Positions 51,651 through 62,804 of a stretch of 64,000 nt of DNA are shown piece by piece. This DNA is from Galdieria sulphuraria (taxonomy: Eukaryota > Rhodophyta > Bangiophyceae > Galdieriales > Galdieriaceae): assembly GCF_000341285.1 (NCBI RefSeq), contig NW_005178475.1:372001-436000 (forward strand). The letters are read 5' to 3'. The translations under genes and the position numbers were made by a program. Positions within the stretch are counted from its first letter, which is position 1. Each line of letters starts with the position of its first letter. Below the pieces are notes generated by a model that had not been told where the DNA came from, ran no database searches, and saw only the letters and a program-made list of their open reading frames with translations.

Positions 51651-52409
51651 ATGTTTGTGACAGTCAGTATCGGCAAACTTGTAAGCCGTACATTTCGTGT
51701 ACAGAGTTGTTTGACAATACGTAGTTCAATCAGTTGCTATATGCTTTATGGAAACTGTAGATTTGTAGAGCTTTCTGGAAAAAAATCGAAAGATTTTGCT
51801 TGGCCTTTCAAGCGGTTCTGTTGTTGTTCCAATTTACCTCCAAATGAGACAGCAGAGTCATCAGTGTCGGATACCTCAGAATCAAAGCGTAGTGGTGAAC
51901 CAATATTTATTTCTAGAGCTAGGCAACTTGCGGAAAAGGCTGCTCACGATTTGAGTTTAACTATCGAAAATATGCACTGGAGTGGTGGAAAACTTGTGGT
52001 AAGTTCAACGGTTAAATGAAGCTGTTGTTATTCAATTTTTTTGTTTTAGGTATACATAAGTCACATAGACTCAGAGACATCTCCCAACCTTGGTGACTGC
52101 TCAGCTTTAAGTAGAAGTCTCAGTCGACTACTAGACGAAGATGATGTGATTCCTTTTTCGTATCAGCTCGAAGTTTCTACACCCGGTCTGTCAGGAGTGC
52201 TCAATACGGATAAGGACTTTTCAGTTTTTAAAGGCTTTCCAATCAGAGTTACTACGAGTGAGGAACACAAAGGGAAGAAAGAATTTGGGGGTAGACTAGC
52301 AGGACACAGTCTTGATGCAATCCGAGTGAATTCTGCTGGTAAAATGACCAAGATTCCGAGAGCTTTGGTGAAGCAAGTTGTTCTTATCGAGTCCAGCAAG
52401 ATTTTATAA
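51651..52409 (+). CDS. rimP: Plastid RimP-like ribosome maturation factor
   Basis: Exons 51651-51998 and 52050-52409; 235 residues. Bacterial RimP assists assembly of the 30S subunit. The C-terminal two thirds follow it: ARQLAEKAAHDLSLTIENMH, VYISHIDSETSPNLGDCSAL, SRSLSRLLDEDDVIPFSYQL, EVSTPGLSGVL and a C-terminal SH3-like barrel ending VKQVVLIE. The first 70 residues are basic, Ser- and Cys-rich with few acids (SIGKLVSRTFRVQSCLTIRS), a good organelle transit peptide, most likely plastid. Divergent with the FBPase-like gene, 74 bp between start codons. Confidence 0.85.
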
Positions 52410-52489
52410 ACTCTTGTTTATCTTCATTTTCAACTGTTCTTCAATGACATGTTGAAGAATTCAAAGAATATTAATATTGCTGTTTGAAT

Positions 52490-53321
52490 CTAATTGAAGT
52501 CAAATGAAAGAGCGTTTGAAATCATTCCTTCACGTTCTTTAAGGCCTAATAATGTCTGATGAAAATGAAGCTGTTTTCATATGAAAGCGCTAAGTTATAG
52601 ACATGACTGAAATTGGTAACTTACCTCTTCACGAAGTTTATTATTTTCTTCTACCAACACTTGATTTTCGTGTTTCACTGCTAGATGTTTCCAGAGTTCC
52701 ATTTGCAAGCGGACATTATCTGCGGACAGAATGGATACTCGCCTTTCTAGTTGTTCAAGGTATCGCTTCTTTCTTTCTCTCGAAGCCGCTGCAGATTGTC
52801 TATTTCTTTCAACCCTATTTAACATATCTGTCATTAATTTAAAAGTAACAAACGCGTTTCTTCAACCTCTTTGCACGTTTGACTTCTCTGGCACCACTGT
52901 CCGTTGTTTCATACGAAGATGTAGCTGTATGAGTTACAGTACTCATGCAGGTTTTCATTTCTGAACAAGCAACACCACTAGCATTGTAAGTAAAACAGTT
53001 ATAATCGGCTTGGTCGGTGTTCTGCCGAGAAGCGTAGACAGGATTTCTGCTATTACAGCCATAATTTTCTTTGGAGTTATCTACAAATGTTTGAAGCTGT
53101 CCGTTGGATATCGATTCTTTTTGTATGTCGGAGACGGTAGGATAGTAGCTTTGTTTGAAGTTGCCCGAATTCAATTCGCTTGTTCTCTTTCGTTTAGTTC
53201 CCTTTGATACAGAAATAGAGTATTGCGAGTTGGAGTTGAGAAGAATTGGTGTGGAATCCGCTTTATAATAAGATGAATAGAGCGGTCTTAGCTTAAACCG
53301 CAATTTTTCATCAACTGACAT
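52490..53321 (-). CDS. bZIP transcription factor
   Basis: Exons from the start: 53321-52867, 52814-52625, 52570-52490; 241 residues. The first 140 residues are Ser/Asn/Thr-rich. The basic region KRAKRVERNRQSAAASRERK (N-x7-R pattern intact) crosses the first intron, and a leucine zipper follows (KRYLEQLERRVSILSADNVR and on to LRLQMELWKHLAV-like heptads). The first intron has a GTTGAA donor; this reading, unlike the alternatives, keeps the basic region whole. DNA target and signal are unknown. It stands convergent with RimP and divergent from the SUN gene over a long 775-bp spacer, which may hold its promoter. Confidence 0.88.
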
Positions 53322-54096
53322 TGTACAAGGTGGATTCCTCAAAATTGTTGCTCGCGCCACTCGAATATGGCGTTATTGTCTTCTCTGTTGATGAATAACA
53401 AGTCTCGTATTGTTACTAGAAGTGCATGGAATCTATTTGAAATGTAAACTAGTTAGGAATGAGTCGACATTCAATTACAAATCTCACAAATAGTGTGGTC
53501 GAGTTGTCTTCTCTTGACTCTCAAAGCCAGAATTCTCTTTGAGTAGAAAACAGGGACATTCGAAACCCAATTTTTGGCGGGCTCTCATTCTGATCTGTAA
53601 CGTTCAAAATTTGCATCCGTATTGCAAAATTTACTACTATAGACAGTCATGTTGCTTACACTTCTATCATACGATGGAAACTTGAAATCCCATTGACAAT
53701 AAAATTACGACTTGTTGTTTAGTATACTGTTTTGAAAGCTGTAAGAGTCTAAAGTTATATCAAACAATCATCAAGATAGATGGGTTAGCTTTTGTTTGAA
53801 CAACAGCATTTTTCCAAATACTCGTTTATGACACAAGCCATGAGCAGGCTCATCTTATAATGTGGTTTTATGACTTTGCGTCTTGGCATCGATGCAATGG
53901 AGGAGTCTATAAGTTCTATAGATACATGAGCTTATACTGAAAATTTAATTGCTTCTATTCTATTGGATACAGATAGAAAGATGTCACATTTTGCAATAAT
54001 CATTTTGCTTCACCATTTTCATCTTACGCGGGCAAACTTGGATCGATTCAAATTGGATTGTATCTTTTCTCCTCAACAAAGGCTAAGATTTTAGAA
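53322..54096. promoter_or_regulatory. Long divergent promoter region of bZIP and SUN genes
   Basis: At 775 bp this is one of the two longest gaps in the window. It lies between two start codons, so both promoters must be here. I see no ORF, RNA gene or clear repeat. A bZIP factor that controls itself would have sites here; I see no clean ACGT-core palindrome on reading through. Confidence 0.4.
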
Positions 54097-55858
54097 ATGA
54101 ACTTGACTAGTCCACTTACTAGAGCGAAAGCTCGAGAGCTAGCTCTAGCACAATCTCCTTCAAGATCTGTCCTAACTGAACCGCTTTATACGTCTCCTCG
54201 AAGGAGTTTGTTTGACAACACCGACGATAGCGCAGGTCTAAGCAGACGAAAAACGATTTCTCGCTCGGGAAGAAAGTCAAAAAACACAAAGTATTCTTTT
54301 TCATCAGACGACAAAGAAAACATTTCTATTCACAGAAGTCCAAAATCTAGAGAGGAAAGCAGTTTAAGCAGTCAAAAGGGGCAAGGAAAAGCGAAGGAAT
54401 CTTACCAGATAGATCAAAATCTTGGAAATGCCTTTCAAGTATGTTTAGTAATCTCATTTTTTGTATTCTTAATCATTTCAGTGATAGAAAGATGGAACGA
54501 CATCCTATTCAACGCTATCTTCGCCTCCTTATTTTTCCAAAACCTCGAATTCAGAACGAGTCGTAGAAGATAGTAGCCCCTTGACGTCAAATTCTCTTGA
54601 TCCTAAAAATTCATCATTACATTCTAATAGTAATGAAAGAAAGAATCGTTCTTTCATGCAATCAAGTATTGATTCCAAGAAACGAAATCATTCAAAGGTT
54701 AGGAAGATAATCTGTTCAAGCTTTATTATATCTAATATATTCCTTAGGCAAATGTATTTAAATTGTTGTTGATTCTCTTTCTTGCTTTCATCCTTATTGG
54801 GACATTTATCGTTTTCTCCCTCAGAACAAATACAACTTTGGAATCGTCGAGAAGACAGTTTACTTCCTACAGGAATATGTTGGGATGGTTTCGAGCGATC
54901 TTTTATCGTCCGAAAAACGAAAGAGATAGCTTTGAAACGGCACTTTCATTCATGATTACACAGATTACTGATTTGGCAATATCCTTGGAGCAGAAAAAGA
55001 ATCATCCAGAAGCAATTCTACACAGTATTCAGGATATAATGGAAAAGACTGAAAACATTCTCAAAGAGGGCATTCCTTATCGTGAGTTGAGAGAATGGAG
55101 AGAAACTCTTTATCGACAACTTTTCAACTTTATCAATCTCCATGAAGTGAATGATATCTCTTCAAATGATATCATTGCTAGACTTTTAGAATCAAAGCTA
55201 CGACTGTATTATAAGTTGACTAAGCAAGACTATGCCCTTTCATCCGAAGGAGCCAAAGTTATATGTTCAACACCTTCCAAGCTTCGACAACAGAGTAGAT
55301 ACTGGTTGGCACGAATGGCTTCCTTCTTAGATCCATCCATCAATACTACTGTTCTTCGTTATCCAAAAGGACCAGAGACTATATTATCGGTAAGTCTTTT
55401 TCAAATTTATCTATGAACACAATAATAATATATATGTACATATATATTTATAATGAATGAAGGATAATGTATCTGTTGGAAACTGTTGGGCATTTGCTGG
55501 AAAGACAGCAACGGTTACCATTCAACTTTCCAAAACTATTCAACCAATTGCATTTTCATTGGAGCATATCATCAACTTGGACTCTAAAAATGTTCTCAAT
55601 GCACCAAAATTGTTTCGAGTTTATTTGATACAAGACAATAAGTCAGAAAATGGACAAAGATTGGATTGGCTCGTTGGTACTTATCAATACTGCATTGAGA
55701 AAAGGAGTAGACAATTATTTCCTGTGCGGTTCCAGAACTTGCCATATATTGACAAAATCAGACTGGAGATTGTTGATAACTATGGTGGTGCGTATACATG
55801 CCTGTATCGCTTTAGGGTTCATGGTCATGAACAACAAGAAAGCTCACTTCAGCAGTAG
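54097..55858 (+). CDS. SUN-domain nuclear envelope protein
   Basis: Exons 54097-54438, 54488-54697, 54748-55389, 55463-55858; 529 residues. SUN proteins span the inner nuclear membrane and hook KASH proteins of the outer membrane. The N-terminal 180 residues are Ser/Arg-rich and nucleoplasmic. One membrane helix follows (KLLLILFLAFILIGTFIVFS, about 189-208), then a helical linker and the SUN domain from about residue 345: YALSSEGAKVI, GNCWAFAGKTATVTIQLSK, IQPIAFSLEHI and YTCLYRFRVHG. The order and spacing match the family. The first acceptor was moved to 54487 because the nearer AG gives an immediate stop. Confidence 0.93.
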
Positions 55859-55927
55859 TATCCCAGCGTCTCCCATACTATCCAATTAAGACAATTTGTT
55901 TCTATCCTCATTCGAAAGATCCTCCCA

Positions 55928-57492
55928 TTATTTCGCAGTCACTCCAAAGCTCTCATTCCATTCTATATATTTTGATAATTGTTCCTCACAAACACTAGGC
56001 CGAATAGTCTTCAGTGCTTCTACAAAGTCGTCCTTTCGCAAGGGACGTATCCTGTTTTCCTGAATCCTAACAATCTTTGGACCTAATCAAATATTGGTCA
56101 TCAAACTCTCTAGCAAAATTCACAATGGTACAATGTATCTCACCAAGTTCTCGTATAGGACAGAGTGCCGCTTCTCTTGTCAAGGCTGCCAGATCAGAAT
56201 AAGAAAAATTCTTTGTCATATGTACGATTTGCTCAACATCTGCAATACTCAAGGAACTCTTAATACCTCCTTTCGACAGCAAAGAAAGGATAGCAGCTTT
56301 TCGTGAAGTTCCATCTGGCATAGGAATATATACTCTTTTGGTAAACCGTCGTCTCACAGCTTCATCAAGATCCCATGGTCTAAAACAACACTCAAAATTT
56401 GTCAAGTATTAGTATAACGTTGATCGACGCACCTATTGGTTGCTGCCATGACAAAAATACGGTCTTCGCCCGTAGTGTTCAATCCATCAAATTGAATAAG
56501 GAATTCCGTTTTGAGTCTTCTACTTGCTTCATGTTCACCTTCATTTCTTACTGACAAAAGACTGTCTACCTCATCAATAAAGATAAAGCTTGGTTGTCGC
56601 CTCTTTGCAAGGTAGAAAAGACCTTTTACCAAAGATTCGCTTTCTCCAAAAAACTTGCTTGTTAAAGAAGAAGTCGAAATGGAAAAAAAGCAAGACTCGC
56701 ATTCTGTTGCAGCTGCCTTTGCAATCAAAGTTTTGCCGTTTCCTGGAGGTCCAAATAATAATAAACCTCTACAAGGAGCACGTAACCCACGAAAGATATC
56801 AGGTCTTCTAGAAGGAAGAACAATAGTTTCATGAATAACATTTTTCACAGAGTCAAGACCAACCAACTGATCCCACTTAATTCCTGGCGAAGAAACAACA
56901 ATCTCGCTTTGAATTCGTCCCAGTATCTTTTCGAAATTCTCATTTTTCTCAGAAGGAGAAAGTATTCCCTTCATATTCGCAGTTTTGTTCCTTCCAGAAC
57001 GTAGCTGTGTGCCTGTGACATTGTGTTTCTTCGCTGTTTTGTCGACAATCACAGGCAAAGACGAGTTGGTAGACTTGGAAAGAGCATCAATTCTTTCATC
57101 AACCAGGCCTAAAGTTTTCGAAACTTGGTTTTGAAAGTCTATCCACTTCTCACGTGTCATTGAACCTTGTCCATTTCTCAAGAGACTTCTTAATCTTTCT
57201 GCCACACTGACATATTCCTTCAGAGCCTAGTAAAAATAACTAACCTTGAGAGTTGGAGGCTAATAAAGTTGAGCAGTATTACTTTTGTCAATTCTGATTT
57301 TTCGTCCCAATCCACAGCCTTCAAAAGTTGTTTCTTACAAGCCTCGTAACAAGAAAACGGTGAGTTGGCGTTTAACTTTGAAATTTTCTGTGTAGAAAGT
57401 GTAGCCATTTTATAGTTTCTTATTTCAAAAATGGATAACAGAAACAATAGGGAGAATATAGCGACACCCAAAAGCAACCACCATAAAAACAT
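55928..57492 (-). CDS. Spastin-like AAA ATPase (microtubule-severing type)
   Basis: Exons from the start: 57492-57283, 57226-56433, 56379-56144, 56082-55928; 464 residues. A hydrophobic N-terminal helix ([19 protein letters not shown]) is followed by a MIT-like helical region at 45-95 split by the first intron. The AAA domain starts near residue 165: [40 protein letters not shown] (Walker A), [14 protein letters not shown] (Walker B), [20 protein letters not shown]. The C-terminal helix ([17 protein letters not shown]) matches that of spastin and fidgetin. The membrane hairpin plus MIT layout favours spastin, which severs microtubules and shapes ER; katanin or VPS4 is less likely. Confidence 0.9.
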
Positions 57493-57741
57493 TCAAGCCA
57501 TCCCAACATAAAGGAAATGGGAATATACGTGTTCAAAAAGATGGCAAATGCAAACGATTGTTTAGTATTTGCTTTTATCCAAAAACTTGCTTATACAAGT
57601 ATTATTACTATTGTTAGTGACAACATCTCTTGCTTCCCAACCAAGATGACCTAATTACTCGTTCCAACCCATAATGATAATAAATACTGAAGTGACACCT
57701 ACTCTTACGAATAATTCCCTTAGCAGAACTGGCTGGTATTC

Positions 57742-58005
57742 CTAATATGTTCTCCAAGTCAGTCCCAGGTCATCCAACAGTTGATAAATGCCATAGTGAC
57801 GCAAACAAGAAGCTAATAATTTGTACGCCACAAGTGAAACAACAACAAGAGCTATTCCATTCACAAATATCTGCTCACCCGTTGTCATAACATAAACTGC
57901 AGTCCACAAACAGTAACGGTAATAGGTTAAACGAAGCCACTCATAAAATCTCAATAACCTATTCCTTGAGTGTGGAAATGCCATAAGAACTTCTCCTTCT
58001 TGCAT
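57742..58005 (-). CDS. Small activating subunit of serine palmitoyltransferase (ssSPT)
   Basis: 87 residues from the ATG at 58005; a 6-nt first exon (ATGAAG at 58053-58048) could add two or three residues upstream. The central part LTYYRYCLWTAVYVMTTGEQ followed by IFVNGIALVVVSLVAYKLL matches the ssSPT pattern (WLYYQYLLVTALYMLEPWER then a membrane helix). These small ER proteins activate serine palmitoyltransferase, the first enzyme of sphingolipid synthesis, and influence the acyl-CoA it uses. Length and single helix are as usual. The N-terminus (HSRNRLLRFYEW) is basic. Confidence 0.72.
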   Translation of the reverse strand: MQEGEVLMAFPHSRNRLLRFYEWLRLTYYRYCLWTAVYVMTTGEQIFVNGIALVVVSLVAYKLLASCLRHYGIYQLLDDLGLTWRTY

Positions 58006-58807
58006 AACCTTGAAAACTATGAGCTAAGAAACTCAAGAATAACTCATTCTTTACCTTCATAACGACGGTACAACAGTAGAAAAAAAAGGTTGCAGTAGAT
58101 CACAGTTGAGAGGAGTTTACCTTTGGTCCAGAAGCAATGGAAAATTTCAGCTTTCCATTATAATATGGTTTAAGTGTTGTTGATATTTGAGACAACTATT
58201 CCAACAGAATATTGCATTTCATTCCACAAAAATTATCCTTTTCATAGAAGAATAATACAGAAATCAAAGTTCAAGTCTGCGTATAATGGTAGTCAATGCT
58301 GACTTGTAGGGCAGAAACTTCTCAGTGGGACTGATACTGACCATTCGTTTCTCATAGTATACCCAATCAAAAAAAATAATTCAAAAAAAAAAACAATTAA
58401 AAAGGATATAGTCTGATGACTCTTATAACGCACTCTCCATAAAGTCAATAAGAAAAGAAATTCTAGTTGCCATACGATACCTTACAATCCTTCCATCCTT
58501 AGAATGATGTTTGTTAGGTCAACAATGCTTTATTATGATCTATGGATGAAAATGAACACTGCAGTGAATGTCGTTCATAAGTATAACGAGCCATCATGCT
58601 CAAAGAAACAACAAGCAACAGACAAATGAATACCAAAAAGAAATATCGGCAATATTTATTATGGCTTTCTTTCAATAGATCGAAAGGGACTAATCAATAA
58701 TGTTTTCAGGCAAAGTGAAAGTTTCTATACTTTTCCTTCATAATGCATATCAAGTAATGTTTCCAAAACAAATAAGCAAAATATATTTGCAAGTGACTCT
58801 TGTCTCT
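58006..58807. other. Long spacer between ssSPT and bL17 genes
   Basis: 802 bp, promoter side of ssSPT and 3' side of bL17. It has poly-A tracts near 58370-58400 and is very AT-rich. No coding or RNA gene was recognised; a plus-strand open frame near 58700 is antisense to the bL17 3' end and looks like chance. Confidence 0.4.
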
Positions 58808-59341
58808 CTATGTCTTGTTCTCTTCAGGGCTTATATTTCTGTAGAGTGGATGACTAAAGATAGAATTGGGAGAATCTACCAACTCCACGATAGCACGCGG
58901 TGCACCATCACCAAACCTAGTCAAACAAGTTAACAAAATGATAATCTCGATAGAACAAAAAATACCGAAAACCATTCTTTAACACTCTCACATATCCTCC
59001 GGGTCGATTGCGATATCTCTCTGCCAATAAAGTTTTGACCTTCTCAATAGCTCCTGGATTGGACAGATATTGAGCCCATTCTTGTTGTGGAATATCTCCA
59101 CGCTGAAATAAAAGTGAATAAAACTAATTGTAAAGCAATAACAACGTACCTTTGCTGCTGTTATAGTTCGTTCCACGTAACGCCGCATTTCTTTGGCCTT
59201 TGCCAAAGTAGTAACAATCCTTTCGTTTTGAACAAGAGAGGTTACTAGACACTTTAAAATATCATTACGGTGAGCCTCAGAAACTCCCAAGTGTCGGACT
59301 CTCGTATTACATCTTGGCAAAAATATGGCAGTCTTCCTCAT
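58808..59341 (-). CDS. Organellar ribosomal protein bL17
   Basis: Exons from the start: 59341-59150, 59102-58966, 58916-58808; 145 residues. bL17 is a large-subunit protein near the peptide exit tunnel. The N-terminal block LGVSEAHRNDILKCLVTSLV, IVTTLAKAKEMRRYVERTI and TAAKRGDIP follow bacterial L17, and the C-terminal YRNRPGGYVRVLKNGFRFGD with APRAIVELVDS is the family signature. The second intron splits GFRFG in the right phase. There is no long transit peptide, so it is uncertain whether the target is mitochondrion or plastid. The tail after LVDS is a few residues longer than in bacteria. Confidence 0.9.
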
Positions 59342-59413
59342 CTTCTCAACAGAATCTAAAAACAATTTTCATTGGAATTTGTGAGTGTCAGTCAGCGTTG
59401 CTTTTGACAACTT

Positions 59414-59838
59414 ATGCAGACGGCTGTACCAAAGCAAAGAAATGATAATCTATTGCTGTCAGAGTTCTCAGAACAACTGAAAAAATTTTCTCGACTTCAT
59501 TTACAAGGTAAGAAACTGTATCGTTTATCTCGATTATTTGACTTGGTTATTCTTCAGTGGGGTTATCTCAGTTGACTTCAGTCGAAGATAGTAATACTTC
59601 CACGAGATTATTTATGGAACAGGTTTCTAAAAACATACAGAAACTACAGGCAAAGGCAGAACATTTGTTTCATGAAAATTATGGATTCCAAACAACCAAA
59701 GAACGTTTGCAACTATTATATAACGAGGCAGTGGCTTTGGAGCGTACGGCTTCTCTTTTGGAGGACTACACTAGTATGCTCGAAAACAGCTTTCGAGATC
59801 AACAAGCTTTGGAAAAAAGCTTAACAAGACCAGAATAA
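59414..59838 (+). CDS. Small coiled-coil protein, possibly BLOC1S2-like
   Basis: Exons 59414-59507 and 59558-59838; 124 residues. It is nearly all helix with heptads (RLFMEQVSKNIQKLQAKAEH, then LYNEAVALERTASLLEDYTS). The C-terminal half, ERLQLLYNEAVALERTASLL followed by EDYTSMLENSF, has the spacing of BLOC1S2 (BLOS2), where INVIEEQVAALEQAAYKL is followed by DAYSKKLEAKY. BLOC1S2 belongs to the BLOC-1 and BORC complexes of lysosome-related traffic. The resemblance is short and could be generic to coiled coils, so the name is a suggestion. Confidence 0.5.
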
Positions 59839-59912
59839 GCTATTGTGGTCACTCCTGCATAATCTACTCAACCTCTCCGTTACTTGAAACATAATTCATT
59901 CCTCAGAAATAT

Positions 59913-60632
59913 TCACCATTCGACTAGCCGTCCCACTAGTCGTGATATCGTGGCTTGGCCAAAAGGTATGTAGCTAGCACAGTACCATAACAAAGCCCCT
60001 ATTTCAACGATAATGGATAACACAACCAGTGGATATCGTAATTTAACTTTGGCAACTGAAAAGAAAATAGCCATAAATAAAGAAATCAGATAGACACAAG
60101 TAGCCAACAATCGAACTGGTCTAAACATATATTGAAGTTGTCTATAAGGCCCTATTAAAAATGCAGTACTAACACCTCGCCCATCAATAACACTCTTTGC
60201 AAAAACCAACCCTTTTTATACTTACCTACAAAGCACAAGAATATTACCCAAAGTAAAGCTTAGAGCAAACTTGGCTGGACGAAGAGCTGACGTTGGCAGC
60301 ATCAGAATGGACAAAAAAAGCATCATAGCACCAGCAACAAAACACATAGCAAACCCAACCAGACGTTGAGTTCGGGACAAACTTAGTTCAGAAGCCCAAT
60401 CACTCCCAAAAGTAGAAGAAGGGTTTACATTAGTTTCTGCGGCTTCTTCGTCTCCACCAGAAGTTGTTAAGAGGGATTTTCTATCTTGCAACTTGTCTGA
60501 AAGTATTCTTGATAGTGAACTATTCTGTGTCTTTTCGCTCACGTTATCTATAAAGTCTCGTGCATTGTCTCCTATATTCCCTAACACATTCCTTGCACGA
60601 TCACTCAAGTTGTTCAACATACTATTCTTCAT
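59913..60632 (-). CDS. SFT2: SFT2-like Golgi membrane protein
   Basis: Exons 60632-60226 and 60168-59913; 220 residues. SFT2 proteins are four-helix membrane proteins implicated in traffic from endosomes to Golgi. After an 85-residue polar N-terminus come helices starting RLVGFAMCFVAGAMMLFLSI, FALSFTLGNILVLCSTAFLI, LLATCVYLISLFMAIFFSVA and VLSIIVEIGALLWYCASYIP. The linker GPYRQLQYMFRPVR and the end SYIPFGQ are diagnostic. The acceptor at 60169 gives LVLCSTAFLIGP, matching LGSTMFLVGP of the family. Start is 27 bp from the divergent transporter start. Confidence 0.93.
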
Positions 60633-60659
60633 TCAAATTGTTTTTCGAAGACAATCAAA

Positions 60660-61831
60660 ATGTTTGAGACCATGAAAAAGTCTTCTCAAGTGTTGACTGC
60701 CGTAGTCTTTTATTGGATAGTGTCTATTAGCTTGGTTTTCATTAACAAGTTACTTTTCAGTGGAAAGTCTTTTCAAGTGAATGCGCCGTTATTTATTACT
60801 TGGTATTATTACAGTTGAGTTATATGAACTGCAACAAAGCTTACTTTGCATAAAGGTCTCAGTGTCTAGTAACTGTATTTTGTTGTTATGCACTGGGTGG
60901 ACTTTCATGGACGAAGATGCCTCAGTTTGAAGTACATTGGTAGGTTTTTACACGTCAGTCTCTTTTGTTGACACGCTGTCTATTTTTGCTTAGGAAAACT
61001 TGTGTGCAGTTACTTCCCCTTTCTTTCATCTTTACTCTTATGGTAGTGTTCAATAATATATGTCTGAAATATGTCGAAGTGTCCTTTTATCAAGTGGCTC
61101 GATCTCTAACCATCATTTTTAACGTAGCGCTTGACTTTATGCTTCTTGGACAGCAAACATCTCCTGCTGCTATTTTCTGTTGTCTGATTGTGAGTATACA
61201 TATATTTATTGCTCTAGTACTTGTTAATATAAACTATAGGTAGTTTCAGGTTTCTGGTTGGGTAATCGAGAAGAGTTACGATGGTCACTTATCGGTGTTA
61301 TTTCTGGAGTTACTTCCAGCTTTTTTGTTGCTATGAATGCTATTTATGTGAAGAAAATGTATCCGTTTGTAGACAATGATCCGTGGAAGATTACATTATA
61401 TAACAATGTGAATGCTTGTCTATTATTTCTTCCTTTTATTTACTTCAGTGGAGAAGTGAATACTTTGATGTCCTCCGAAAATGTTTCCAATCCTTCTTTC
61501 TGGAGTACGTGAATGTTCTTTAGAGTTTCTTATCACTTCTATTGACTCTCTTCAAGTCATGTTGTCTATGAGTGGCCTACTAGGCATTTTGATTTCCTTT
61601 GCTACTGCCACGCAAATCAAATATACGAGTCCTTTGACTCATAATGTTTCTGCCACAGCCAAAGCTGCAGCCCAAACTGCTATCGCATTGCTTCTCTTTC
61701 AAAACCCAGTAACTGGTCTTGGACTTGCGAGTATCTGTATTGTTTTGTTGGGTTCGTTGAGTTATTCCATTGTACGTCGGAGAGAGTTTCTACAAAGAGC
61801 CTCACAAGAACATTTGCCTGAAAAAGCCTAA
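60660..61831 (+). CDS. GDP-fucose-type nucleotide-sugar transporter (SLC35C)
   Basis: Exons 60660-60802, 60856-60939, 60994-61189, 61240-61504, 61557-61831; 320 residues. It exchanges GDP-sugar for GMP across the Golgi membrane. Matches to SLC35C1: INKLLFSG, SQCLVTVFCCYALGGLSW, LPLSFIFTLMVVFNNICLKY, VARSLTIIFNVALDFMLL, TLYNNVNACLLFLPFIYFSG and KYTSPLTHNVSATAKAAAQT. The last block is the substrate signature of GDP-fucose transporters. About ten helices are expected. Its stop codon is two bases before the next start codon on the same strand. The presence of a GnT-I-like enzyme in the same window fits a fucosylated N-glycan system, by inference. Confidence 0.9.
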
Positions 61832-61833
61832 TA

Positions 61834-62765
61834 ATGAAGTTACGGTAAAGTAAACACTGTTAGATAACCGAGTGTTGTGTTTTGATAAGCCTTGTTAGAA
61901 TTTTATTCCTAGGAGATACCGGTGTCGGTAAAAGTGTAAGAATGGAAAAGAGTTTTTGTAATTCATTATTGGATAAAACTTATTATTATTTGTATCTAGT
62001 CACTTATTCAAGACTTGTGTTCATATTCTGGTTCTGTGCAAACAAGCTTGCACGAAAGTTTGTATGTTTCAGTCTTTGGAGTTGTGTAATAGAGCTAAGA
62101 AACAACTGTATAGAAGACCTACAAAGGGGTTTTCGATTTCTTGTATTATATTGCCGTTATCTGTTGAAAGAGAGACTATGGAAAGGAAAACTATCGTAGA
62201 ACTATGGGAATGGGGTGGTTTTCCAACCAGTACGAGTGTTTTTCAACGTGCTTTCCGTAGTGTTCCTTTCGATGGCATTGTATTTGTGTATGACTTGACT
62301 ATTTCTTCAACAAGAGATAGTTTATGGAAGTATTGGGCAGTTCAAGTTCAAAATAGCTTTGGAGATGTGGAAGGAGGTATAGAAAGAGACAATCGAAACT
62401 CTTATTCCTTTTGGAGAGAGAGTGGGTCTTTGAAAAAGGCAGGAGAAACTTTGAGATATCTTTTCCTTCAAATCCTTTCTTCTGTTTTACCTTATGTTAA
62501 CCAGCAATGGAAAGAGAAAATGGAAACTTATTATTTATATGAATTAAGTCAACAGTTTCCAGTAGCAGTAATAGGGAAAAAGTCGGATATTTGGAGCCAA
62601 CGAAGAAAACTAAAACTACACAAGTCTAATCCTACTCATGACAAGAACATCTTTTATGGCCCATTTCATACGGAACAAGCAATTGTTGGTCAGGATCGAT
62701 GCTTTTGGAATTTTCTTAGTGCAGTGTTGGAACGTAAATCTAACAAGATAAATAAATACTACTAG
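61834..62765 (+). CDS. RABL3: RABL3-like small GTPase
   Basis: Exons 61834-61844 (11 nt), 61890-61935 and 62073-62765; 249 residues. The first three exons give MKLRLVRILFLGDTGVGKSS, a clean P loop. TIVELWEWGGF stands for the G3 motif WDxGG of RABL3/LIP1, FDGIVFVYDLT follows, and VAVIGKKSD is a weak G4 (NKxD). The second intron is 137 nt, the longest I resolved; this choice aligns SLELCNRAKKQLYRRPTKGF with RABL3. RABL3-like GTPases lack lipid-modified cysteines, and here too the C-terminus ends NKINKYY. An insertion near 350-430 nt into the third exon makes the protein longer than plant LIP1. Confidence 0.8.
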
Positions 62766-62804
62766 TCACTCACAACCCATCATATCGTAATCAACTGTGT
62801 ATAA

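Noticed and set aside
58700-58933. 77-codon plus-strand frame
   Set aside because: Antisense to the bL17 3' exon and spacer, no resemblance to a protein.
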